From Leifsonia sp. ZF2019 (GTDB taxonomy: Bacteria; Actinomycetota; Actinomycetes; Actinomycetales; Microbacteriaceae): a stretch of 64,000 nucleotides of DNA. Position numbers and translations under genes: made by a program. Location of the stretch: assembly GCF_019924635.1 (NCBI RefSeq), contig NZ_CP065037.1, forward strand, positions 4,092,001 through 4,156,000, read 5' to 3'. Position 1 is the first letter of the stretch. Each line of letters begins with the position of its first letter. The notes beneath the pieces were generated by a model. It saw only the letters and a list, made by a program, of their open reading frames with translations, made no database searches and was not told the DNA's origin. Positions 32,864 to 40,812 of this stretch are shown here, piece after piece.

Positions 32864-33613
32864 CTATCGCAGCCGCGCCGGGCGCACCCGTACCGGGGCG
32901 AGCCAGGCGGCCACGATCACCGCGGTGAGGGCACCGGTGCACATGATCGCGGCGAGCACGACGACCTGGAAGCGGCCGGCCTCGAGCGGCGAGACCCCGC
33001 CGAAGATCGCGCCGACGAAGGCGCCGGGCAGCGTGACGAGTCCGGTGGTCTTGGTCTGGTCCACGGAGGGGATGAGGGCGGAGTAGACCGCCGCGCGGGC
33101 CTGCTCGAGCGTCGACTGGCGCGGGGTCGCGCCCAGGGCGAGCCAGCCCTCCACCTCGTCCCAGTGGTCGTCGACGGTCTCGGTGAAGCGGCGGCCGGCG
33201 AGGGTGGCGATGCTCATGGCGTTCCCGATCACGATGCCGCCGATCGCGAGCGCGTAGCGGGCGCTGAGCTCGATGGCGCCGATGGCGAAGACGACGACCA
33301 GGGTCGTGCCGACGCCGATCGCCATCGCCGCCGCCATCATCCCGGCGTGCTCGGCGCTCCACCCGACGCGGTGCGTCGCGGTCGCCGCGGCGACGCCGAA
33401 CATCACCAGCAGGGCGAGGGACACCCAGAGCGGGCTGGTGATCACCCCGGAGAGGATCACGCTGATCACGGCGAGCTGTGCTGCGCCCCGCACGATCGCG
33501 AGCACCGGTGCCCAGCGGTGCGGCACGCGGTAGAGGGCGAGCACGGCCGTCGCGATGAGCGCGAGCACGGCGAGGCCCAGGAGGGTGGGGGCGAGCTCGC
33601 GGACGATCGGCAC
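32864..33613 (-). CDS. fetB: FetB-type ABC transporter permease (UPF0014)
   Basis: 249 residues with about seven membrane segments. VPHRWAPVLAIVRGAAQLAV, AIGGIVIGNAMSIATLAGRR, EGWLALGATPRQS and LVTLPGAFVGAIFGGVSP are family signatures. In E. coli FetAB exports iron and aids oxidative-stress resistance. No fetA ATPase gene is adjacent, so the partner must be elsewhere or absent. It is separated from the araC-type gene by nine bases on the same strand. Confidence 0.88.
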   Translation of the reverse strand: MPIVRELAPTLLGLAVLALIATAVLALYRVPHRWAPVLAIVRGAAQLAVISVILSGVITSPLWVSLALLVMFGVAAATATHRVGWSAEHAGMMAAAMAIGVGTTLVVVFAIGAIELSARYALAIGGIVIGNAMSIATLAGRRFTETVDDHWDEVEGWLALGATPRQSTLEQARAAVYSALIPSVDQTKTTGLVTLPGAFVGAIFGGVSPLEAGRFQVVVLAAIMCTGALTAVIVAAWLAPVRVRPARLR

Positions 33614-33622
33614 GAGCCGAGC

Positions 33623-34417
33623 CTATGCGGCCGCCGGACCGCCCGCCCGCGCGAACGATCCCGGGGTGACCCCGAGCGTGCGGCGGAAGTGCCGCGTCAG
33701 GTGCGCCTGGTCGTGGAACCCGGCGAGCGCGGCCGAGTCCGCGGGCGTCCGCCCCTCGAGCAGGAGTCGACGCGCGAGGTCGACGCGACGCCCGGTCACG
33801 TAGCGGTGGGGCGCGATGCCATAGGCGTGCGAGAACGCCCGGACGAGGTGGCTGGGATGCGCGCCGAGGGCCTCCCCCGCCTCCGCGAGCGTGAACGTCT
33901 CGGTCAGCCGATCGTCGAGGAGGGTGCGCAGCCGGCGGGCGAGCGGGGCATCCGGGGTGGCGGCCGGCGCGGCGCCGAGGTGGCCGAGCAAGCCGTGACG
34001 CAAGGCGAGCATCCAGTGCTCGGCGGCGAGCTGGTCGCCGGGCGAGCCCAGAGCGGCGTGGATGCGGCGGACGGCGGCGACCCCGGTGCGCGCGACGACC
34101 GTGGGGCGGCCGACCGCGGCGGACGGCGCGTGCGGCGGGAGCCAGTCCGGCTCCAGGTAGAGCACGCGCTTGCGGTATCCGTTGTCGCGGATCGCGGAGT
34201 GCCCGTCGTGCGGGATCCCAGGCGGCAGGAGGGCGATCGACTCGGGCGCGGCGCGGTGCTCGGAGCCGCCGAGCGAGAAGTCGACCGCCCCCGCGTCGAT
34301 GAGGAGGACGGTCCAGGCGTCGTGGGTGTGGGCGGGGTAGGCATGGTCGAAATCGGCGTGGAGCACCTCCCGCACGTGCGGCACCGCCGGATGCCAGGCG
34401 CGCACGGACTCGACCAT
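33623..34417 (-). CDS. AraC-family transcriptional regulator
   Basis: 264 residues. An N-terminal cupin-like sensor (HADFDHAYPAHTHDAWTVLL, LLPPGIPHDGHS) is followed by a C-terminal double helix-turn-helix: FTLAEAGEALGAHPSHLVRA and then SAALAGFHDQAHLTRHFRRT with LGVTPG. ATG 34417 is chosen; the frame is open further up but overlaps the divergent gene. It is divergent from the DUF2000 gene with 49 bases between, so it probably controls that gene, and perhaps fetB downstream. Ligand unknown. Confidence 0.9.
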   Translation of the reverse strand: MVESVRAWHPAVPHVREVLHADFDHAYPAHTHDAWTVLLIDAGAVDFSLGGSEHRAAPESIALLPPGIPHDGHSAIRDNGYRKRVLYLEPDWLPPHAPSAAVGRPTVVARTGVAAVRRIHAALGSPGDQLAAEHWMLALRHGLLGHLGAAPAATPDAPLARRLRTLLDDRLTETFTLAEAGEALGAHPSHLVRAFSHAYGIAPHRYVTGRRVDLARRLLLEGRTPADSAALAGFHDQAHLTRHFRRTLGVTPGSFARAGGPAAA

Positions 34418-34466
34418 GCAAGGAATGTACAAGACGACGGTGTGGGGGCGGGCGGAGGCTGGACGC

Positions 34467-34907
34467 ATGTCCTCCGCCGCTGCCGCCACCCCCGCCGTCC
34501 GGTTCGACACCAAGATCGTCGTGCTGCTGTCCGACGATCTCGCCGCCTGGCAGGAGCTCAACGTCACCGCCTTCCTGATCAGCGGGATCGCGACCAGCGC
34601 CCCCGACCTCGTCGGTGAGCCCTACCGCGACGGCGACGGCGCGGAGTACCTCCCGATGCTGCGTCAGCCGGTCGTCGTGATGACCGGCGACGCCGAGGTG
34701 CTCGCGGCCGCCCGGGGCCGCGCCGCCTCCCGCGACGTCACGCCCGCCGTCTACACGCGCGACCTCTTCGCCACCGGGCACGACGAGGCGAACCGGGAGG
34801 CCGTCGCCGCGGTCGCCTCCGACGCCCTCGACCTGGTGGGGATCGCCGTCCGCGGGCCGCGCAACACCGTCGACCGCATCGTGAAGGGCGCTCGCCTGCA
34901 CGGATGA
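34467..34907 (+). CDS. DUF2000 family protein
   Basis: 146 residues. VRFDTKIVVLLSDDLAAWQE, LNVTAFLISGIA and the end ANREAVAAVASDALDLVGIA are characteristic of DUF2000, a peptidyl-tRNA hydrolase II-like fold of unknown role. DUF2000 genes are frequently paired with a divergent AraC-type regulator, as here. It is cytosolic. ATG 34467 is used because upstream sequence is the shared promoter region. Confidence 0.82.
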   Translation: MSSAAAATPAVRFDTKIVVLLSDDLAAWQELNVTAFLISGIATSAPDLVGEPYRDGDGAEYLPMLRQPVVVMTGDAEVLAAARGRAASRDVTPAVYTRDLFATGHDEANREAVAAVASDALDLVGIAVRGPRNTVDRIVKGARLHG

Positions 34908-35020
34908 AGACTCCTCCTGACATTCTCCGTCCCCTCGCCTACCGCGCGAGTTAGGGGGCGCGAAACGCTGGGAATCCGCCTCTCCGGCTGGGATCGGGGT
35001 GCGCTCTTCTGCCAGATTTG

Positions 35021-35138
35021 ACGGGCGAAGGGGAGTAGCTCAGCATCCGGTTCCGGGTGCGCGGCACGTCGACATACTGGCTCGCGAAGACGCGGCCCGG
35101 CGTGCCTCCCAGCTCTTGGGCGAGCGAGACCTTCGGTC
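35021..35138 (+). ncRNA. yybP-ykoY (Mn2+) riboswitch
   Basis: GCGAAGGGGAGTAGCTC at 35025-35041 and GCGAGACCTTCGGTC at 35124-35138 are the two hallmark loops of the yybP-ykoY class. The closing stem pairs GCGAAGG with CCTTCGG. An arm with a Gly/Cys-rich loop lies between. It sits 66 bases before a membrane exchanger gene. Such riboswitches turn on Mn2+ exporters when Mn2+ is high. Confidence 0.88.
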
Positions 35139-35203
35139 ATCAGCACACGATGGCCGGGCCCCTCCGTCGTACCTGCCCGGTCGTCACGATCGGAAGGCCC
35201 CAC

Positions 35204-36526
35204 ATGAGCACGCGAACGACCGGACTCGCCCGACGCCTGGTGATCCCGCTCGGGATCGTCGGACTGGTCGCGGCGCAAGGCGTCGCCCTGCGCCTCAGCG
35301 GGATCGAGCCCGCGCCCGTCGTCGGAATCGTCATGTTCGGCTTGGCGATCGTCGCCGCCGCGTTCGCCCTGGCGTGGGCGGGCGAGGCGGCCGAGGTCGA
35401 CATCTCCGGCGGGCTCGCCGTCGGCCTGCTCGCGATCATCGCGATCCTGCCCGAGTACGCGATCGACCTCTACTTCGCGTTCACCGCGGGCAGCGACCCG
35501 AGCCAAGCGCAGTACGCCGCTGCCAACATGACCGGATCGAACCGGTTGCTGCTCGGCTTCGGCTGGCCGTTCATCCTGCTGGTGGCCTTCCTGGTCTACC
35601 GGGCGGCGCGCGCACGCAAGCGCCCGGTCGACCCGGATGTCTCCCGCCGGCCCTTCGCCGTGCGCCTCCCCGGCGACAACCGGGTGGAGCTCGGCCTGCT
35701 GATGATCGCCTCGGTCCTCACCCTGACCATCCCGCTCACCGGCCAGATCCACGTCCTCCTGGGCGTCGTGCTCCTCGCCCTGTTCGTCTACTACCTGTGG
35801 AAGATCTCCACCGGCGAGAGCGAGGAACCCGAGCTGGTCGGCGTCCCGGCCGCGATCGGCGGACTGTCGACGATCGCCCGGCGCACCACGGTGATCGCGA
35901 TCTTCGCGCTGTCGGCCGCGGTCATCCTGCTGCTCGCCGAGCCGTTCGCGCACAGCCTCATCCAGGGCGGTCGCGCCGCGGGCATCGACGACTTCCTGCT
36001 CGTGCAGTGGCTCGCGCCGCTCGCCTCGGAGGCGCCGGAGTTCGTCATCGCGATCATCTTCGCGATGCGCGGCAAGGCGGCGATGGGCGTGGGAATCCTG
36101 CTCGCGAGCAAGGTCAACCAGTGGACCGCTCTGGTGGGGACGCTGCCGATCGCCCACGCCCTGGGCGGCGGAGGCTGGGCCCTGCCGATGGACGGCCGCC
36201 AGGTGGAGGAGTTCGTCCTGACCGCCACACAGACGCTGCTCGGTGTGGCGATGCTGCTCAGCCTGCGGTTCTCGGGCCGCTGGGCGACCGCGCTGTTCGT
36301 GCTGTTCGCCGCGACGTTCGTCTTCACGGGCACCGAGGCCCGCTGGATCGTGTCGGGCGTCTATGCCGTTCTGGCCGTGGCGCTCTTCGCTCTCCAGTGG
36401 CGTCGTCTGTGGCCGACGCTGCGGGCCCCGTTCCGGCGGGCGCTCCCGGAGGATGACGACGATGCCGGTGTCGACGCACGCGGCAGCCGTCAGGCGGCCA
36501 CCGCCGACGGCCCACGGCGGGTCTGA
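35204..36526 (+). CDS. Sodium/calcium exchanger-type membrane protein, putative Mn2+ exporter
   Basis: 440 residues with about eleven membrane segments in two similar halves. Acidic repeats EYAIDLYFAF...NMTGSNRL and SEAPEFVIAIIFAMRGKAAM, GVGILLASKVNQWTALVG match the alpha-1/alpha-2 repeats of the CaCA exchanger family (Pfam Na_Ca_ex). The Mn2+-sensing riboswitch directly upstream makes Mn2+ export the likely task rather than Ca2+. The C-terminus is acidic then basic and disordered. ATG 35204 follows GGAAGG. Confidence 0.85.
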   Translation: MSTRTTGLARRLVIPLGIVGLVAAQGVALRLSGIEPAPVVGIVMFGLAIVAAAFALAWAGEAAEVDISGGLAVGLLAIIAILPEYAIDLYFAFTAGSDPSQAQYAAANMTGSNRLLLGFGWPFILLVAFLVYRAARARKRPVDPDVSRRPFAVRLPGDNRVELGLLMIASVLTLTIPLTGQIHVLLGVVLLALFVYYLWKISTGESEEPELVGVPAAIGGLSTIARRTTVIAIFALSAAVILLLAEPFAHSLIQGGRAAGIDDFLLVQWLAPLASEAPEFVIAIIFAMRGKAAMGVGILLASKVNQWTALVGTLPIAHALGGGGWALPMDGRQVEEFVLTATQTLLGVAMLLSLRFSGRWATALFVLFAATFVFTGTEARWIVSGVYAVLAVALFALQWRRLWPTLRAPFRRALPEDDDDAGVDARGSRQAATADGPRRV

Positions 36527-36720
36527 GGAAGGCGGGGGCCGCGCATCCGACAACCCCCCGGTCGGGATGCGCGACCCCACGCGGCATCCCGGGTGGATTT
36601 TCAGCCGAATGCCGTCCGGGACACGGTGGGCAGGCCCGTCGGGCCGCTCCTACCCAAGAAGTGTCCGCACCCGCAGGATCGTCTCAAAACTACTTTTCGA
36701 GGTCGTCCGCGGTGCTGTCA

Positions 36721-37113
36721 TCAAGCGGGGAGGACGCGGACGATCCGTTCGAGTCCTGCGAAGTCGGCCGTGTTGTGCGTGATGACGACCGCGTCGTGCG
36801 CGCGCGCCGTCGCGGCGATCATCAAATCGGCTATCCGACCGCGCGGCGAGCGCCCCGCGGCGTGGACGGCCTCGACGACCCGGCCGAAGTAATCGGCAGC
36901 GGTGTCGTCGAAGGGCAGGCCTCGGCCGAACGTACGCCGGATCTCGAGCAGGTGCAGCCGACGTTCGGCCAACACCGTCGGCGCGACGTCGGGGTTCACG
37001 AGCCCCTGTTCGAGTTCGGCATAGCTGATGGATGAGACGGCGATCTCCGTGATCTCTGGCGGTACTGCTCGCAGGCCGGTGATCAGCACGTTGGTGTCGA
37101 CGACCGCCCTCAT
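36721..37113 (-). CDS. vapC: PIN-domain ribonuclease toxin, VapC type
   Basis: 130 residues. The acidic residues of the PIN active site are seen in VVDTNVLITG (Asp), SYAELEQGL (Glu), IADLMIAATARAHDA (Asp) and VITHNTADF (Asp/Asn end). It should cut tRNA or rRNA like other VapCs. It overlaps its antitoxin gene by four bases. ATG 37113 (MRAVVDTN) is the family-type start. It is the second toxin-antitoxin pair within the accessory block of the flagellar locus. Confidence 0.9.
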   Translation of the reverse strand: MRAVVDTNVLITGLRAVPPEITEIAVSSISYAELEQGLVNPDVAPTVLAERRLHLLEIRRTFGRGLPFDDTAADYFGRVVEAVHAAGRSPRGRIADLMIAATARAHDAVVITHNTADFAGLERIVRVLPA

Positions 37114-37382
37114 CCCCACGGGTCCCGGAGGTCTTGGGAGGCGCGCTGCTCGGAGAGCTCCTCGGCCCAGCCGATCGCATCCGAGCTCGAGAGCGCGGCG
37201 AGCGCTCGTTCCACCGGCACCCACGCTCCGTCGGTGTGCGGCACCACGTCGGCGATCGGATGACCGTGGCTCGTGACGACGTACGACTCTCCGTTCTGTA
37301 CGTCGGCCAGCATCCGCGTCGGGTTCTGGCGGAGCTGCCCGACCGTGATGTTTCGCTCCGGGCGTTCCATCGTGGCTGTCAT
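37110..37382 (-). CDS. Antitoxin, Phd/YefM family, partner of PIN toxin
   Basis: 90 residues (or 86 from the inner ATG). ERNITVGQLRQNPTRMLADV and GESYVVTSHGHPIADVVPH are the Phd/YefM DNA-binding part; the C-terminal WAEELSEQRASQDLRDPWG binds the toxin. It probably represses itself at the palindrome 37401-37418. Confidence 0.88.
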   Translation of the reverse strand: MTATMERPERNITVGQLRQNPTRMLADVQNGESYVVTSHGHPIADVVPHTDGAWVPVERALAALSSSDAIGWAEELSEQRASQDLRDPWG

Positions 37383-37400
37383 GCCTCCATCCTACGCGAC

Positions 37401-37418
37401 CGTAGACATATATCTACG
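37401..37418. promoter_or_regulatory. Operator of the PIN/Phd toxin-antitoxin genes
   Basis: CGTAGA-CATATA-TCTACG, a perfect 6-bp inverted repeat around an AT-rich centre, 19 bases upstream of the antitoxin start. It likely overlaps the -10 box. Confidence 0.65.
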
Positions 37419-37442
37419 CAGACCGCTCACAGAGCGAAGCTC

Positions 37443-37498
37443 GAAGTTCACCACGTTGCGGCGATTCCGGTCGGAATGACCGCAACGTCGTGAACCTC
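37443..37498. repeat. Palindromic element C
   Basis: Outer arms GAAGTTCAC / GTGAACCTC and inner arms CGTTGCGG / CCGCAACG. It shares the GTTGCGG/CCGCAAC core, and GAATGACCGCAACG on one side, with element A. It is intergenic, between a toxin-antitoxin operon and flgE. Confidence 0.75.
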
Positions 37499-37545
37499 AG
37501 CGACGGAGAGGTCAGCGACGGAGAGGTCAGCGACGGAGAGGTCAG
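37498..37545. repeat. 15-base tandem repeat at the flgE stop
   Basis: Three copies of CAGCGACGGAGAGGT (37498-37542) and the first bases of a fourth that overlaps the flgE stop. Read in the flgE frame, each unit carries another TGA, five codons apart. Confidence 0.85.
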
Positions 37546-38711
37546 CGCTTCAGGTTCGTGAGCTCCTGCAGCACCTCGTCGGAGGTGGTGATGATGCGGG
37601 CGTTCGCCTGGAAGCCGCGCTGCGCGACGATCAGGTTGGTGAACTCCTGGGACAGGTCGACGTTCGACATCTCGAGAGAGCCGCCCTGGATGTTGCCGAG
37701 GCCGTCCTCCCCGGGGCCGCCGATCTGGGCAGCTCCCGAGTTGATGGTGGCGCGGTAGGTGGAGCCGCCGGCCTTCTCGAGGCCGCCCGGGTTGACGAAG
37801 GTCGCAAGGGCGATGCGGGCGACGGCCTGCTTGTCACCGTTGGAGAAGAGGCCGATGATCGTGCCGTCCTTCGAGAGCGTGAACGACTCGAGGGTGCCGG
37901 CGGCGCGGCCGTTCTGGTCCTTGAAGGCCACGGTCGAGAGTCCGGAGTAGCCGGTCACCGTGCTGAGGTTGACGTTGACGCCGCCGACGGTGAGCGCGCC
38001 TCCCGTCGCCAGGACGCCGTTGTTGAACGTCATCGCGCCGGTCGTGGTGGCGGTGCCGTCGGTGCCGGAGACGTCCCACCCGGTGGCCGACTTGGTGAAG
38101 GTGAGGGTGAGCTTGCGCTCCGTCCCGTTCGCGTCGTAGACGGAGATGTCGCGCACGAGCTGGTCGCCGGTCACCGCGTCCGAGGGGAGGTTGCCGTTGA
38201 CGTTCGCGGCGGTGGTCGCGGAGGCCGGGGTGACGGCCTTCAGCGGAATGGTGATGTCGCTGAGCGCACCACCCTGCTGGATGACACCGTTGACCGCGTT
38301 GTAGCCCTGCAGGATCGCGCCGCCGGGGCCGACCAGGCGGCCGAGGGCGTCCGGGTCGAAGGAGCCGGCGCGCGTGTAGACGGTCTCGCCGCCGACGTTG
38401 GTGACGAAGAAGCCGTCGCCGTTGATCATCATGTCGGTCGCGCGGCCGGTCGCCTGTGCCGCACCCTGGGTGAAGTTGGTGGAGATGCCGGCGACGAGCA
38501 CACCCAGTCCGATCTGCGCCGGGTTGGTGCCGCCGGTCTGCGCCTGCGGGCCGCCCGCACCCTGGACGAGCTGCGAGAGCGTGTCCTGGAACTGCACAGC
38601 GGACGACTTGAAGGCGGTGGTGTTGACGTTGGCGATGTTGTTGCCTGTGACGTCGAGCATGGTCTGGTGCGACCGGAGGCCGGAGATTCCGGAGTAGAGA
38701 GAGCGGAGCAT
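37542..38711 (-). CDS. flgE: Flagellar hook protein FlgE
   Basis: 389 residues. The N-terminal rod/hook motif is MLRSLYSGISGLRSHQTMLD, VTGNNIANVNT, with GDGFFVTNVGGETVYTRAGS. The C-terminal motif is GSLEMSNVDLSQEFTNLIVA, QRGFQANARIITT. It polymerises into the hook, with length set by FliK. It is the last gene of the flgB operon. No flgG follows. Confidence 0.95.
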   Translation of the reverse strand: MLRSLYSGISGLRSHQTMLDVTGNNIANVNTTAFKSSAVQFQDTLSQLVQGAGGPQAQTGGTNPAQIGLGVLVAGISTNFTQGAAQATGRATDMMINGDGFFVTNVGGETVYTRAGSFDPDALGRLVGPGGAILQGYNAVNGVIQQGGALSDITIPLKAVTPASATTAANVNGNLPSDAVTGDQLVRDISVYDANGTERKLTLTFTKSATGWDVSGTDGTATTTGAMTFNNGVLATGGALTVGGVNVNLSTVTGYSGLSTVAFKDQNGRAAGTLESFTLSKDGTIIGLFSNGDKQAVARIALATFVNPGGLEKAGGSTYRATINSGAAQIGGPGEDGLGNIQGGSLEMSNVDLSQEFTNLIVAQRGFQANARIITTSDEVLQELTNLKR

Positions 38712-38757
38712 GACGCTGCCTTTCTGTGGATGCTGCGGGGCGGAGAGTCGGAGGTGT

Positions 38758-39195
38758 TCAGGAGGCGGCGGACGTCGGGGCGACCACACCCAGAATCGCG
38801 TCGAGGTTGATCTTCGCGTCGCCGACGGTGACGATCGGCACCGACCCCGCGTACGAGACGGAGCCGGCGACGCCGGTCCGGGTGTCGCCGTTCTTGTCGA
38901 GGTAGCTGACCGTGTGCCCGATGAGCTGGGCCGCGGCGGAGCGCATCTGCAGGGCGAAGCCCTCCTGGCTCGTGGTGTCCATGTTGGTGAGCTTCTCCAT
39001 CACGGCCAGCTGGGTGGTCTGCGAGATCATCTGGTTGGTGTCCATCGGCGAGCTCGGGTCCTGGTTGCGCAGCTGGGTCACCAGCAGTTGCATGAACGCC
39101 TCGCCGTCGAGTGTCTGCTTGGGCGTGCGCGTGGGCGCGGTGGTGTAGATCCCGCTCGTGGTTGCGGTGTCGGTTCCGGTGACGGCGTCGACCAC
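38758..39195 (-). CDS. flgD: Flagellar hook assembly scaffold FlgD
   Basis: 145 residues. LDGEAFMQLLVTQLRNQDPS, SPMDTNQMISQTTQLAVMEK is the invariant FlgD N-terminal motif. The C-terminal part is short, as in some Gram-positives. It caps the growing hook. It lies between fliK and flgE. Confidence 0.94.
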   Translation of the reverse strand: MVDAVTGTDTATTSGIYTTAPTRTPKQTLDGEAFMQLLVTQLRNQDPSSPMDTNQMISQTTQLAVMEKLTNMDTTSQEGFALQMRSAAAQLIGHTVSYLDKNGDTRTGVAGSVSYAGSVPIVTVGDAKINLDAILGVVAPTSAAS

Positions 39196-39234
39196 GGTGG
39201 CTCCCTTCTGGTGGCGGATGGTTCGGTTCGGGGT

Positions 39235-40812
39235 TCAGACGATCAGGTCGATCGAGTGGGCGAAGCCGTCGGGCGGAGCGCCGGTCGCGATCGCCGCCGA
39301 GAGCTGGTCGGCTGCGGCGCGGGTGCGGCCGGGCGATTCCGTCTGCGTGGCCGGGCCGCCGCGCAGGCCGTCGCGCGGCGAGGAGTCCTGCTGCGGCGGC
39401 GGCTGGTTCTGGGACGACAGGTCGAGCGACCCGCTGAGTCCCGCGCCGGTCAGGTCGCGGCGCAGGTCGGGCAGGATGGCCCGCACTGCGTCGCGTCCCG
39501 CGTCGGTCGGCGCGAAGAGCTCCACCCGTACGCCCTCCGCGCCGACGTGGGCGCGGACGGTGACCGGCCCGAGCGTGTCGGGGGTCACGTGCACGGTCAT
39601 GACGTGTTCGCCCTTGCCCGCCGCGGCGAGGGTGAACACGGGCCGCGCGAGTTGCGCGTCGAGTGTCTGTGCCGGGGCGTGCGGGGCGGGGGTCGGTGCC
39701 GGAGCGGCCGGAGCGGCGGCGGAAGGCTGCGGTGCGGCCACGGGAGGGGCGACCGTCGGTGTCGTGGTGACGGGGGCGGGCGAGGCAGCCGCCGGTGCGG
39801 GTTGCGGGTCGGCACCGCGCGCGGTCTCGGTCCCCGGGCGCGCAGCCGGCTCGGCGGACACGGCGGGCTGGACCCCCTCGCCGGCACGGGCTCCCGCGAC
39901 GACGGCGGCGGCCGCCGGGGTCCCGGCCGGTCCGGCGCCGGGGCCGGTGCCCGCGTTCGTCACCGGTGTCGCGATGGTGGGCGCAGGCGTGCTCGGGGAC
40001 GCTGCTGCAGCGGCGCTCGGTGCGCCGGACAGCTGGGGGGTGGACAGCTGGTCGCTCGGCAGCTGGGCGCTGGACAGCTCGCCGGAGCGCCCGGGCGCGT
40101 CCGCAGTCGGTCCGTGTGCCGCCCGCGCTTCCGGAACCGCGGACGACAGCGCGCCGGCGGCCGGGGACGTCGCCGCGGCGAGATCACGAGTCGACGACAC
40201 CGCGCCCGACGCGGCGAGCACCTGTGCCCCGGCCGGGGCGGTGCTCGGGGCGGCCTCGCCGGTGGCCCCCGCAGCGCTGCCCCCGATCTCGACGGCGGTC
40301 GTCGCGCCGCTCGCCGCGTCCGCGGCGACGGCAGGCGACGCGACCGGCGCCGGCACAGCCGGGATCAGCGCCACGCCCGCGCCGATCGGCGACGGGGCCG
40401 CGAGGCCGTCCGTCGCCGCCCGGGTCGAGGACGCTGCGCTCGAGGACGCCGCGCCCGATGAGGCCGTGGCCGGCTCGGCGGCAGACCCCGTCGTGGCGCC
40501 GACGTCGCCGGAGTGTGCGGTCGCGGACGCCGCTCCCTCGGTCGGCCCTCCCGCGCGCGCCGATGCGCGCCCGGCGGGGCGATGCTGGGCGGCACGGGCC
40601 TCGTGCGACGGACGCGCCTCCCGCGTGCCGGCGGCATCCCGCGACCCCGCGGCGTCGCGCGCACCTCGACCGGCGTCCCGCGCAGAAGCACCGCTGAGGA
40701 GCGCGGCGAACGCGTCGCCGCCGGCCGTGCCTGAGCGGGCGGACGTGGCACCCGGGGCTCCCGGAGCACTCCCCGCCGCCATCGGCGCCGACCCCACCGC
40801 CGCGGGGCTCAC
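39235..40812 (-). CDS. fliK: Flagellar hook-length control protein FliK
   Basis: 525 residues, mostly Ala/Pro/Ser-rich ruler region. The folded C-terminal Flg_hook domain begins near ARPVFTLAAAGKGEHVMTVH and contains VTPDTLGPVTVRAHVGAEGV and LRRDLTGAGLSGSLDL. GTG 40812 overlaps the stop of the NlpC/P60 gene (GTGA). It measures the hook and triggers the FlhB switch. Confidence 0.9.
   Translation of the reverse strand: MSPAAVGSAPMAAGSAPGAPGATSARSGTAGGDAFAALLSGASARDAGRGARDAAGSRDAAGTREARPSHEARAAQHRPAGRASARAGGPTEGAASATAHSGDVGATTGSAAEPATASSGAASSSAASSTRAATDGLAAPSPIGAGVALIPAVPAPVASPAVAADAASGATTAVEIGGSAAGATGEAAPSTAPAGAQVLAASGAVSSTRDLAAATSPAAGALSSAVPEARAAHGPTADAPGRSGELSSAQLPSDQLSTPQLSGAPSAAAAASPSTPAPTIATPVTNAGTGPGAGPAGTPAAAAVVAGARAGEGVQPAVSAEPAARPGTETARGADPQPAPAAASPAPVTTTPTVAPPVAAPQPSAAAPAAPAPTPAPHAPAQTLDAQLARPVFTLAAAGKGEHVMTVHVTPDTLGPVTVRAHVGAEGVRVELFAPTDAGRDAVRAILPDLRRDLTGAGLSGSLDLSSQNQPPPQQDSSPRDGLRGGPATQTESPGRTRAAADQLSAAIATGAPPDGFAHSIDLIV

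Noticed and set aside
34908..35020. tRNA or other structured RNA upstream of the riboswitch
   Set aside because: No cloverleaf or T-loop pattern (GTTCGA-type) could be found. The recognised loops begin only at about 35025.
37443..37545. CRISPR-like array
   Set aside because: The repeats are a 15-base tandem without spacers next to a palindrome. No cas genes are present.
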